64,000 bases of DNA from Dendrophyllia cribrosa (taxonomy: Eukaryota; Cnidaria; Anthozoa; Scleractinia; Dendrophylliidae): NCBI GenBank assembly GCA_024195265.1, contig JAJLRJ010000001.1, forward strand, positions 57,584,672 through 57,648,671, in the 5' to 3' direction. Under the pieces are notes generated by a model that saw only the letters and a program-made list of their open reading frames with translations, was not told where the DNA came from and ran no database searches. Made by a program: the position numbers and the translations under genes. Within the stretch, counting starts at the first letter, position 1. Each line of letters begins with the position of its first letter. Below, one piece after another: positions 35,716 to 46,700 of this stretch.

Positions 35716-35990
35716 TCAGAAGTATGGCGTCATTGCATCCGGTTTGAAATATTTGAATCTCCAGTCAGTCGCGGAAAGAGCAAAGAGCTGAAATATTAAA
35801 CTCTTCCCAAAACAGGTCGGCAGAACCGCACATCTTTTCTACGAGCCAGGTTTACAAGACACGTTTCTTGCTCCTTCCTCGGCGACCTTACTTCTGGGAA
35901 ATCTAGGAGACATTCTTTCAAAATAGCACATAACTCGGATTCCGCGAAATCGCGCGCGTGAACCGTGTTCACCATAATGCTGATTGACAT
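35716..35990 (-). pseudogene. RecQ-like DEAD helicase N-terminal fragment
   Basis: The minus-strand frame from 35990 reads RSPRKEQETCLVNLARRKDV, the Q-motif/helix region before the P loop in RecQ-like helicases. The next motif appears in a shifted frame as AVLPTCFGKSLIFQLF, corresponding to the Walker A LPTGFGKS with Gly changed to Cys. No later helicase motifs follow and the frame ends at 35716. RecQ-like helicases unwind DNA, and multicopy RecQ-like sequences are frequent in coral assemblies. Frameshift, P-loop change and truncation argue for a dead fragment sitting between two mobile elements. Confidence 0.6.
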
Positions 35991-35997
35991 GAGTTAT

Positions 35998-36641
35998 TCA
36001 GATTACGCGTTTTGCGGGTGTTTACGCTATCTGTCAAAATTGACCAATCAGAGGGTATACCTCTTTCTCGCGATGCTTAAGTGGGAGAAGCTGTCTCTTC
36101 GTCGTAAAAAGCAGAAAGTTTTAATTATGTATAAAACATTGAATGAACTTGCCCCAGACTATCTTCAATGTCTCTTCACTCAACGCCACGTTAATGATTA
36201 TAACCTAAGAAATCTTGAAGGAAAGCTTTCGCTGCCCAAGCCAAATACTAATTACCTAAAACGAAGTTTTTGCTACAGCGGGGCCTGTTTGTGGAACAAC
36301 TTGCCCCAAGATTTAAAACGCGTTTGTTCTATTGGGCAGTTTAAACGGGGTATTAAGAAAGTATCTGAGATATCGGATTCCCACACGGCAATTCAAACTC
36401 GTTCCCAGGGTCTCTCGTCTTCCCGCCCCCTGTCTTCTCTCGCTCCAGGGGGCGGGAAGATGAGAGACCCTGGGAACGAGGTTGACGGCAATCATGTAAA
36501 GCAGTTGTACAAGTTTTAATTTTTAATTATTAACTTAACTGATGATTCTCCGTGTTTAAATAAAGATTTACAATTACAATTACAATTACAATTACAAAGC
36601 GGTCCGTTAAAGAAAGTCTTACAGGCTCTCCTTCCGCCCCT
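35998..36641 (+). mobile_element. CR1/L2-like LINE 3' end, copy 1
   Basis: Encodes the C-terminal end of a non-LTR reverse transcriptase: KVLIMYKTLNELAPDYLQCL, then RHVNDYNLRNLEGKLSLPKP, FCYSGACLWNNLP and SIGQFKRGIKKVSE. These are familiar closing motifs of CR1/L2-type LINE ORF2. A 92-bp MITE interrupts the end of the ORF. The 3' end is a polyadenylation-like AATAAAG followed by four ACAATT units (36570-36597). Severely 5' truncated. Confidence 0.8.
36393..36484. mobile_element. 92-bp hairpin MITE in LINE ORF, copy 1
   Basis: CTCGTTCCCAGGGTCTCTCG and its inverted partner, flanked by the perfect direct repeat ACGGCAAT (36385-36392 and 36485-36492). Eight-base duplications are hAT-like. It adds new codons to the tail of the LINE ORF without an immediate stop. 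Confidence 0.85.
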
Positions 36642-37285
36642 TCAGATTACGCGTTTTGCGGGTGTTTACGCTATCTGTCAAAATTGACCAATCAGAGGGT
36701 ATACCTCTTTCTCGCGATGCTTAAGTGGGAGAAGCTGTCTCTTCGTCGTAAAAAGCAGAAAGTTTTAATTATGTATAAAACATTGAATGAACTTGCCCCA
36801 GACTATCTTCAATGTCTCTTCACTCAACGCCACGTTAATGATTATAACCTAAGAAATCTTGAAGGAAAGCTTTCGCTGCCCAAGCCAAATACTAATTACC
36901 TAAAACGAAGTTTTTGCTACAGCGGGGCCTGTTTGTGGAACAACTTGCCCCAAGATTTAAAACGCGTTTGTTCTATTGGGCAGTTTAAACGGGGTATTAA
37001 GAAAGTATCTGAGATATCGGATTCCCACACGGCAATTCAAACTCGTTCCCAGGGTCTCTCGTCTTCCCGCCCCCTGTCTTCTCTCGCTCCAGGGGGCGGG
37101 AAGATGAGAGACCCTGGGAACGAGGTTGACGGCAATCATGTAAAGCAGTTGTACAAGTTTTAATTTTTAATTATTAACTTAACTGATGATTCTCCGTGTT
37201 TAAATAAAGATTTACAATTACAATTACAATTACAATTACAAAGCGGTCCGTTAAAGAAAGTCTTACAGGCTCTCCTTCCGCCCCT
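36642..37285 (+). mobile_element. CR1/L2-like LINE 3' end, copy 2
   Basis: A direct repeat of 35998-36641 with a 644-bp period. The 159-residue LINE-plus-MITE ORF is identical in both, so the MITE was present before the duplication. Either a very recent tandem duplication or an assembly artefact. Confidence 0.8.
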
Positions 37286-37374
37286 TCCCCCACCCCCCAC
37301 CCCCCCCCCCCCCCCCCCCGCCCTCGTTTTTTCTTCGCTCTCTCCGACATTTTTCGCTCGCCCCCACTATCTGA
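37286..37374. other. C-rich spacer
   Basis: A C homopolymer tract followed by a segment inverted relative to 31255-31350. Confidence 0.4.
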
Positions 37375-37536
37375 GAGGCTAGCAGCACACGAACGTGGCG
37401 TGATCCTCAGCAAATAGCTATTACAGTTTACAGTTCCGGATTCAGTCAAAACAGTTCGACCGGAAAGCAAAGGTGGAAGTAATATGCTTCATGATTAACG
37501 CTGCGACAAAACGCTATTTGCCAAGCACTGACAAGG
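37375..37536 (+). promoter_or_regulatory. displaced upstream block of VWA2
   Basis: GGCGTGATCCTCAGCAAATA, ATAGCTATTACAGTTTACAG and CCGGAAAGCAAAGGTGGAAG match 5122-5260 directly upstream of VWA1. In VWA2 this block is separated from the core promoter by a 2.9-kb insertion. A regulatory role is inferred only from conservation. Confidence 0.5.
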
Positions 37537-38261
37537 CCTCAAACGAAACGAAACGAAACGAGACTAAATGATAAATTAACCTGTAACATAAATATATCAA
37601 ATACTAGAACAGTCAGATTTCGATTTCTAGTAAGCTAAAAGAGAAATAAACACCGGAAGTGCTGAGTTTTAAACAACAAGATCTGTATTTTGCGAAACGA
37701 CCTCTTCGTTGGCCGCGATGATATCTTACTTGTTTCTTTGTATGCACAAACGTTTTTCTTAAATACTCCTCGCTGCGATGATGATTTCTCAATAAAAATG
37801 TAAAGCCAAGTGGTGATAATTGCTCCGTTTCGCAATTTACAGATCTGTATTTCGCGAAACGAGCTCTTCGTCAACCGCGACGGTATTTAATTTGTTTCTT
37901 TGTATTCGTGGACGTCTTTCATAAACATTATTGATGATTTAACCATAACAGTCAGATTTTGTTTTTGCGAAACAGCCAAAAATTTAAAAATAAACACCGG
38001 AAGTGCTGAGCCTAAACAGCAAGATCTGTATTTTGCGAAACGACTCTTCGTTGGCCGCGATGATATCTTACTTGTTTCTTTGCATCCGCAAACGTTTTTC
38101 TTAAATACTCCTCGCTGCGATGATGATTTCTGAATAAAAATGTAAAGCCGAGTGGTCATAATTGCTCCCTTTTGCAATTTACAGATCTGTATTTCGCGAA
38201 ACGAGCTCTTCGTCAACCGCGACGGTATTTAATTTGTTTCTTTGTATTCGTGGACGTCTTA

Positions 38262-38495
38262 GAGACCTTCAGATTGGACTACGAGTGGCGAGATTGAGTA
38301 CGAGTACGAGTTTTCAAACCAAATTCGTGTGCTTCATATACTTAATTATCACACCAATCTTATCCCTAACGTTTATTTACGTGTTAGTCAGCAACAGGAA
38401 GGAGTTACAGTTCGGTGGATACAATTATCTCGAAATTCCAAAGTCGTACTCGTACTCGATTTCGCGGTACTCGTAGTCAAATCTGAAGGTCGCTA
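38262..38495. mobile_element. ~230-bp MITE nested in the VWA2 upstream element
   Basis: GACCTTCAGATTGGACTACG at the left and its inverted partner CAAATCTGAAGGTC at the right, with GTACGAG repeats inside. The other internal copy near 37910 lacks it. Confidence 0.7.
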
Positions 38496-38654
38496 TCATT
38501 GTTGATGATTTTATAACCATAACAGTCAGATTTTGTTTTTGTGAACAGCCAAAAATTTAAAAATAAACACCGGAAGTGCTGAGCCTAAACAACAAGATCT
38601 GTATAAGAAACAAGTAAGATATCATCGCAGCCAACGAAGAGGTCGTTTCGCAAG

Positions 38655-40286
38655 GCATACTGTATTTCGTGGACTGGACTGGACTGGACTGGACTAGTAA
38701 AACGCGGACTCAAAATTTGTAAAACGCGGACTCAAAATTTGTAAAACGCGGACTAGAAATAAAAATAAATACATAAATAACTAAAACATTTGCTTTATTA
38801 AAATGAATATATCTCTTCTTATATAAAACGTTCCGAATGAAACGTCAACAGGAACATAATCTGATGTCATAATCATACAGACAACAATTCAATTGCCGGA
38901 TATTATACTATCCACTTTAAAACATTACTTCAAACAAAGTTTTCAGCAAACTTGCTTTAGATCCCTTTAAAATACCAATTTCTTTTTTCATGAAAAACTT
39001 TAACAACGTTTTTTTTTCTCAGCACTACGTAACGCTTAGTAAATTAACTACTGAAGCGAAACTTAAGCAAACTCTTTTACCCATGAACTTGAATTACATG
39101 GTCTTCAAATAATACTTCTTATATAAAAAACGTTCAAAATGAAACGTCAACAGGAACATAATGAGAATCTGATGTCATAACAAAACAGACAACAGTTCAG
39201 CAGTTCAATTGCCCGGTATTATACCGGCTTCTAGAAGGAGAAACATAAGTTTTTTGAGCAACCTGGTAACTGACGCCATATCCATTCGTGTCAACTTTAA
39301 ACCGTTACTTCAAAAAAAGTCTTACTACAAACTCGCTTTACATTCCTGTAAAAGACCAATTTCCTTTCCTAAACAGCTTAATAACAACTTTCTTTTCCAG
39401 TCTTAGCACTACGTAACAATCAGTTATTTAACTTGAAGCGATTTTTTTCACCCATGAACTTAAACTATACTTATATACAACGTCTAGAATAAAACGTCAA
39501 CAGGAACATGAATAAAATGTGATGTCATCATACAGACAACAGTTCTAGTGTCCGCTATTATACCGGCTTCTAACAGAAACAGAAACAAAATTACTCTGAA
39601 CAACTTGGTAACATCATATCCATTCGTGTCACCTTTCAATTGCGAGTTTTTTTAGTAAATGAATCAAATCTAAAAACTTAAACGATTATGCAGACGACCA
39701 GAAGAACTGTTTTGAAAAGTACTTATCGACACAAGCATGATAAACATGTGATGTCATAATCCCGGCTCACAGACAACAATTCAACTAGACCATAGCGGCA
39801 AGCCTTTCGAAAATTACTTGCTTGTGTTCGGGTAGAAGAAAAGGCTGTAGATCCGACGGTATTCTGCATGAATTTGGTTGAAAGGCAGGGAAGGTTACCC
39901 TTATGCAATAAGGGTTAACATGATAATATACCGACGAAATATCTGGAGATGTGTGTTGACGTCCTTTTTTTAAATACTGACGGCGAAGTCGTGTTGTCAA
40001 AACGAGGTCATCGGGTGGAGGTGGATTGGTCCCGCCTGGCTTCAGGGTGTCGCCACAGCCATAGCATCGCGTGACTTTACTGTGGGGTTAGAAATGTGGA
40101 CTCCCGGAATTTTTTTACAAATTTTGAGTCCGCGTTTTACAAATTTTGAGTCCGCGTTTTACAAATTTTGAGTCCGCGTTTTACAAATTTTGAGTCCGCG
40201 TTTTACAAATTTTTGAGTCCGCGTTTTACAAGTCCGCGTTTTACTAGTCCAGTCCAGTCCAGTCCAGTCCGCGAAATACAGTATGC
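38655..40286. mobile_element. 1.63-kb nested long-TIR element with GGACT pentamers
   Basis: Ends GCATACTGTATTTCG followed by tandem GGACT units and CAAAATTTGTAAAACGCGGA repeats, inverted at the right. GTTTCGCAA occurs directly at both borders (9 bp). The interior has four diverged copies of a roughly 330-bp unit containing AAACGTCAACAGGAACAT. Non-coding; inserted into the 37546-40465 element. Confidence 0.8.
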
Positions 40287-40621
40287 CGTTTCGCAAAATA
40301 CAGATCTTCTTGTTTAAAAACTCAGCACTTCCGGTGTTTATTTCTCTTTTAGCTTACTAGAAATCGAAATCTGACTGTTCTAGTATTTGATATCTTCATG
40401 TTACAGGTTACAATTTATCATTTAGTCCCATTTCGTTTCGTTTCGTTTCGCAAAATACAGTAAGCCCTCAAACGTACGCCTTCAACCCAGATGTTCCTTC
40501 AGTTCTCTGTTGAAACACGTTCTTACCACAAACAACCGTCCCATACGCTAATCGACACGCTGAACGTAATGATTTGAAGCCAAAATTATAGAACCCCAGC
40601 ATTAGAGGAAGTTAATTTCAT

Positions 40622-40629
40622 TATAAAAA
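40622..40629 (+). promoter_or_regulatory. TATA box of VWA2
   Basis: TATAAAAA 83 bases before the ATG, identical spacing to VWA1. The preceding roughly 150 bases (from AACGTACGCCTTCAACC) are conserved with VWA1. Confidence 0.65.
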
Positions 40630-40704
40630 TAGCCCAGCTCGGCTGCCTTTATCATTCCTAAAGCAAACAGCGAGCGTACAGAAAAGGAAAAAGTCAGCTT
40701 GAAG

Positions 40705-43700
40705 ATGGCAGAAATTGTTGTTCGATTTGCCGCCGTGGTTTGCCTGTTTGTTTGCCTTGGCGGGCAGAGTTCAGACAGCTTTTGCCTCCCGCCTGCAACT
40801 TTGCCTCCAAATTCAAACGATCCTTATTATCAGAGTAAGTTGTTTTTGAATTGCATTTGTTCGAACATTTTTTGTTTACAGCAACCGATTGCCGGTACAA
40901 AGACTGATAGAAACTGTCACTTATCAGAAACGTCATTTGCCCTGAAAAATTTGTATTATTGAGTAATTTATAAAAGTGTACGTCTGTAATTTGTACATAA
41001 AAAATGATTTCTGATTTCATTTGTAGCTTTTCAAAATGTTCCTCCTGCCAGTGTCACTGCAACTAAGCTCATGAACAACTTCTTGAACATTTATCTGGCA
41101 AATCCCTTGTCGCGCCGGGTGTCGCGCCTCAAGAGACAGCTCGCCATTCGCGATGTTGTGTTTGTTGTGGATGGCTCCGGGTCTATTGGTTCTTGCGAAT
41201 TCGATAAAGGAAAGAAAGCACTCAAACTCATGATGGGTATAGGTGCTCAGTCAGCAGGGATCGATTTGAAGTATGCTGCAGTTACCTTTCACACCTCAGC
41301 CGTCGTCAACTTCAAGTTTTTACCATACTCTACAGCAGCGAATGAGATAATGAAGATTTCTTATCCCGGTGGCACGACGAACACTCAGGCGGGACTGGTA
41401 GAGGCAAAAGGGCTGTTTGACGATTCCTCATCAGGTATATATTTAGAAATGATTTTGCTTAGAACGAAATTACATGCAGTGCGAAGCTAGAAAGAAGATA
41501 AGCAAAAATATGGAATAAAGTGTTGACAGGCCAAACTACCAGCTTTCTAAATTCCGAACAAATATTTCTTCAGACAGTTCATCCCATTTTGAAGTCTTGC
41601 AACGTGTGTCAGTTTTCATTCCGGTAATGGTTGTAATCAGTGCGTGCCGTATTGACCGTATTCCCCCCCACCCCCCCTCTCAGAAGACTGATAAGTAGGC
41701 GGAAAATGTAACTTTTCCGTTTTCCGGTAAAATAACTCTTCGTTTCCTTGCGTTAATGAAATTCTATTGACCAGAATTACGTTCCTAAATACAAACAATT
41801 ATAAGCGGCAATTGTGAGGGAAACAAGACATACCTATTTTAAAAATTTGCCAGCAGACACGCGCGAGAATCCACGCTTTCGGCGCTTCATGCCTTTGCGA
41901 GCAGCGGGCAGCGATTTGAGCGAATAAGCCAAAGAACGAAAAAAAAAAATACTTAACTGATAAATGTTAACTTACCATTTAATTCCATTTGCAGTTTAAA
42001 AATAAGCGTATTCAGTTTACAAATAAGAAAACATCTTAGCGTGACATAAATAGCGGTTATTCATTATTTTTTTTTTCGCCTAAAGGCTCGAAAAAATAAA
42101 AACTGACTCGTAATATACTCAGCCGTATTACACAACTTTTCGCTGAATAAATTGTTTATTGCTGCCGGCAGGTAGTTTACTACCGTAAAGTTCCGAAAGT
42201 AACGACCCTCGTTACTTTCGGATTTAGCAGCCTTTTCCTATCGCTACTTTCGGAGGGTCGCTACTCTCGGATAGCTGAAACGTGTACCGTACATGGTAGG
42301 ACAGACACGGTAGGAAACCTCTCGCCATCTAAAGGACACTGTGGTCCATTCTTTTGTCAAGTGTGGCATTGCCCTCCCAATTCCGGGAAGCAGGGATACC
42401 GAGATTAATATTGGTGGATTGGCTGACTATAGCATTGCATGACGAGTCTGCTGATGTAGAGGAAATTACCCTTCATTACGATTCGGATACTGAAATGTGT
42501 GATTGATTGCCGTAATTTAGAATCCAAGTAGCACAACTTGTGCGTAAAATGAACTGTCAGTGTTTTCACGCGTAAGAAGTACTTTTCACGGTTATAGTTA
42601 ACTTTGTCAATAGGTTCTGTTTTTTAAGATGCGAGCATATGCATATGAAAAGAACTGAAAAGAACTATCGTATCGTAGTTTTGTTACTAGAGAAAAAGGT
42701 TTGATTATCCCTATTACGTATGTAACAGGTATTCAGAGACGAAAGGAATACTTTTTGAAAACAAATGTTATGTACCTTTTGGTTTAAGAGTTATAAATAG
42801 GAATAATGAATAGGAATAGGAATAGGAATGTCAAAGATCATTAACCTCGAATCAGTTTGGTACAGCTTGTTATATCTATCATTTCCGTTATTTCTTGCTA
42901 AAAAGTGAAATTACTTTTGAGGTCGCTACTTTCGGAGGGTCGTTATTTTCGGAAGGGGGAGGGGGGGGGGGGGGGGGGGGGGTTCGCTACTTTCGGGATT
43001 TGCTAAAACCTTTGAAATTTTATCGCTACTTTCGGAGGGTATCTACTTTCGGAACTTTACGGTAATCGTGTAGAATTAAGATTTTTTCTGTCTGTCTCGG
43101 CTTTCCGAAAGTAACAATGACTTGTTTGAGAACCAATAAGGAGCGGAGGAAGCGCTACTACGAAACCGTCGGCAGTCTCGGGAGAGCCTCGGCATCCAAT
43201 AAAAAAAATGATGACAAGCCGACTCGAGCATGTATCTATGCTTTTCCTTCGACCACGCTTTCGGCTGGTTTACTTTGAAGGGTGAACGGGTTCACAGTTT
43301 TCAAGCGGCTTATGCTATCCATTCGACTTGGTAATGTCTAGAAGTACGCTGGAAATCAGTTGAACATGGACAAAGGTTCTTCTCCGGGCCAACGCAGTTG
43401 CTGGATCTCTGTGGAACAAGACGTCGTGGGAACGTATACTTGGGCGCGTTGTATTAGGCATTTTGGAAAATAAATGTCTTGGGAAACTGCATGCACGTTA
43501 TTTCACGGTTTGATGATAGGGATTATTGGGATAGTGTGCCGAGCAGTCTAACAAAGAAGCGCGTTAACCTTCTAAAACAAGAAGACACAGTACACTTAGC
43601 ATGCGAGATCGCACGCAAATTATTAAAATAGCGTGTCCACTGTGTCAAAAGACTAGTGTACTGAAAAATACAAATCGATGCCTACTTTGACTTACCGTTG

Positions 43701-46700
43701 TAAAAAAGGCCGTATATCAGAGTTTTCCGATGGTTGTTATTGGTTTTAGCTAAGTCTTGTCTGTGTTTCCGACACTTTTGAAGCGAATGCAAATGTAGCC
43801 GCAAAGTGGCCTTTCGAAGCCACGAATCTTTCAGTTTATTTTGCCTGGTCCGGACGCGGGGTCAAAACAAAACTTTTCGAATTGAAAGTTTTGCTGGAAG
43901 TATTCCCGCCATTATTATTATAAATTTTGAATGAAACATAAATTTAATCAAAGTTAACGACATAAGTGATAATATAGGAGGAGAGAAACATATTTATCCC
44001 TTTGAAATATATTTTTTTCAGTTGAGGTAAAAATGTTTCAATTTGCATAATGTAATCAAAGGTTCCTTAGAGCCAACCCTTAACCCGTGAATTTGCACTC
44101 TAGAATGCTATGTCGAATAATAAATATCCATAGTCTGAAACGAGACATTACGTAATACCCTGGGGAGTTTACAAGTTCAGTTAACAAAAAGTGTATTTTT
44201 ATTTATTTCAGTTGAACAATACATTTTGTACATCACTGCATTACAATATGATAGAGCAGTTTTCAATTGAGTGTCGTAAAACCAAAACCAAAGTAATTAC
44301 TCTGACCAATCACAGCAGTCGTAAACAATCCAATGAACCAATCAGAGCTCGAAGCAATTACATGTCGGCGGCGCCAAGCGCGGGAAAACGCGTGCGAGCA
44401 AGTCACGATTGGTTTTGGTTTTACTTCTGATTGGTCGAGAAAGTGGCGCGAGATTTTTTAGCCAATCACAAAGTGTAGCAATGCAAAACCAAAGCAATTG
44501 TTTAATTACTTTCGATACTCAATTGAAAACTGCTCTAATACACGAAACTACTTATTTTGAACAATACATTTTTTACATCACTGCATTACAATATGATAAT
44601 ACACGAAACTACTTATTTTGAACAATACATTTTTTACATCACTGCATTACAATATGATAATACACGAAACTACTTATTTTGAACAATACATTTTTTACAT
44701 CACTGCATTACAATATGATAATACACGAACTGCGCGGACGTACGGTTACATTTACAAATTTACTGATACTTATTATAGGAGAACTATCCACTTTCGGCGA
44801 AAAGCAGGCAAGCATGTTAGTTCAACTTAGCGCCTGTTTGACGTGCAGAATATATAGTATTAGAATTGAGTAGTTTAAAGTGCCTATGAAATGAATTTTT
44901 CTTCGTTTTTCATTAGTTTATTATGTCCAAAGAACGAAAACAATAATCATTTCCCGAGGAAAAGAAAGAAAATCGGTTTTTTTAGCCCCTCAAGGTTGAA
45001 AAGTGGCTCCAATTTTTGGAGAACCTGGGGCGAGTGGGCGTGCGTGATGACGTAAATTACTTAAATAGCATGACACATCGGTTTGTTTACGCTATAATTC
45101 CCTTGCAATCCTTTAGCGTCTGGTCATTTTGCCAACGTTTTTAGCCTGTGAACTATAGTGTGTGTGCGGATGACGTCACAACTTACCGGCGGCCATGTTG
45201 GAGGACTGACGTAATCGAAATGGTGACTGAAACAACACAACTTGAGCCTCCGATTCTGTCAAATATGCTAAAATCTCGAAGGCCTCATTCAGAAACCTCC
45301 TGTGAGTATTCTATCTTTGTTTGGAAATGCCAAGCGCTTCGAAAAATTATTTTGGTTTTGTAGTTGACGAATTCTCCGAGCTTGTACATACTATAAAATC
45401 GCTATGTTCTCGACACTCAGATTTTCCAAGTGTCGAGAACACAGCGATTTTATAGTATGCACAAGCTCGGAGAATTCGTCAACTACAAAACCAAAATAAT
45501 TTTTCGAAGCGCTTGGCATTTCTAAACAAAGATAGAATACGCTTAGGAGGTTTAAATGAAGCTTTTCGTGAAAATTCTGTGAGAATTTCTGAGGCATTTT
45601 TGAAGACCCTTTGAAGACCGTGCCCGGCTGCTACTATTAAAAATCGATGAAGGTTTTCCACTAGTTCCCGATTTTTTTAAACCTTGAAAACATTATCACA
45701 GAGTAGAAAATCCATAGCCACACTTATGAAATCGGTTTTACGTCAACAATATTTCTTATAAAATGAAATCATTTTCATGGTCGCGACAAATCGTAGAATC
45801 AGTCTAGTTTGTCGGTTCCTTGATTGCACGCTGCAATTTGTTTGCTCGAAATTTTGTTTTGAAGTCAGGTTTCTGTGGGGAACTTGTTGCCCGGGTGCTT
45901 TAATACTATTTAGCCAAGAAAACCGGTATTTTCGGTTGGAAAGCAAAAGGTACGGTTGATTTTCAGGGAATTTGGGTTGGCCGGCAAATCAGCAAATTGA
46001 ATTGATCGAAACAAATACGGCCCTAATTATCAAAAGAAAAGGGGTTTTGGGATTTAAATTAGCACAAATAACAAAAAAGCACTGTACATCAGCTACCTTT
46101 TCGATTTTAGTTCATAACGTTGAAGGAAACACGAGTTATGATTTCAAATGCGCTCGCACTGCCCGCTCTCTAGAAGGTAAACACAGGGAAAACCCATCAA
46201 AGTGGTCCTCCAACATGGCGGACGGTAATTCAAGGGTCACGTGAGCGCACACACTCTATAATTCTTTTGGGGGAATAGGCCATTTCCGAGTTGCCTTTAG
46301 CCTCTCTATCAAAGCGAGGCTAGGTGCGAAACCTTTCATATGAAAATGAGTTTTCATTCACATGCAAATAAAACTTATTTGCATGTGAATGAAGACTCAT
46401 TTTCATATGAAAGGTTTCGCACCTAGCCTCGCTTTGATAGAGAGGCTAAAGGCAACTCGGAAATGGTCAGCATTAGATCCCATCCACCGAAACCACCTCG
46501 GACACTTATTGAGAATTATATAACGTAATGTCGACACTTAGAATTTTATTTTCAATAAATGTTTAAGTGTAAAAAAAGAAAATCTAAAATCCCCACTCAG
46601 GATTGAACCTGTGACCTCGCTAGCTAGGCTTAGACCTACATAGCCTACCGTAGACCTAAATTTAACTATATATAAACTGCTAACCCCAACCTCAACTGAA

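Larger units (their letters stand above)
37546..40465. mobile_element. 2.9-kb long-TIR element in the VWA2 upstream region
   Basis: Tandem AAACG pentamers at the left and CGTTT pentamers at the right lead into about 150-base inverted arms (GGACTAAATGATAAATT-type, TCAGATTTCGATTTCTAGTA). CCTCAAACG is present on both sides (37537-37545 and 40466-40474) but once in VWA1, consistent with a target duplication of up to 9 bp. Internal units of about 345 bp repeat from 37646. Mutator-like structure is inferred from long TIRs plus 9-bp duplication. No transposase. Confidence 0.75.

Noticed and set aside
45972..46244. 90-residue ORF ending in SSNMADGNSRVT
   Set aside because: The C-terminal part is translated TIR sequence; no domain recognised.
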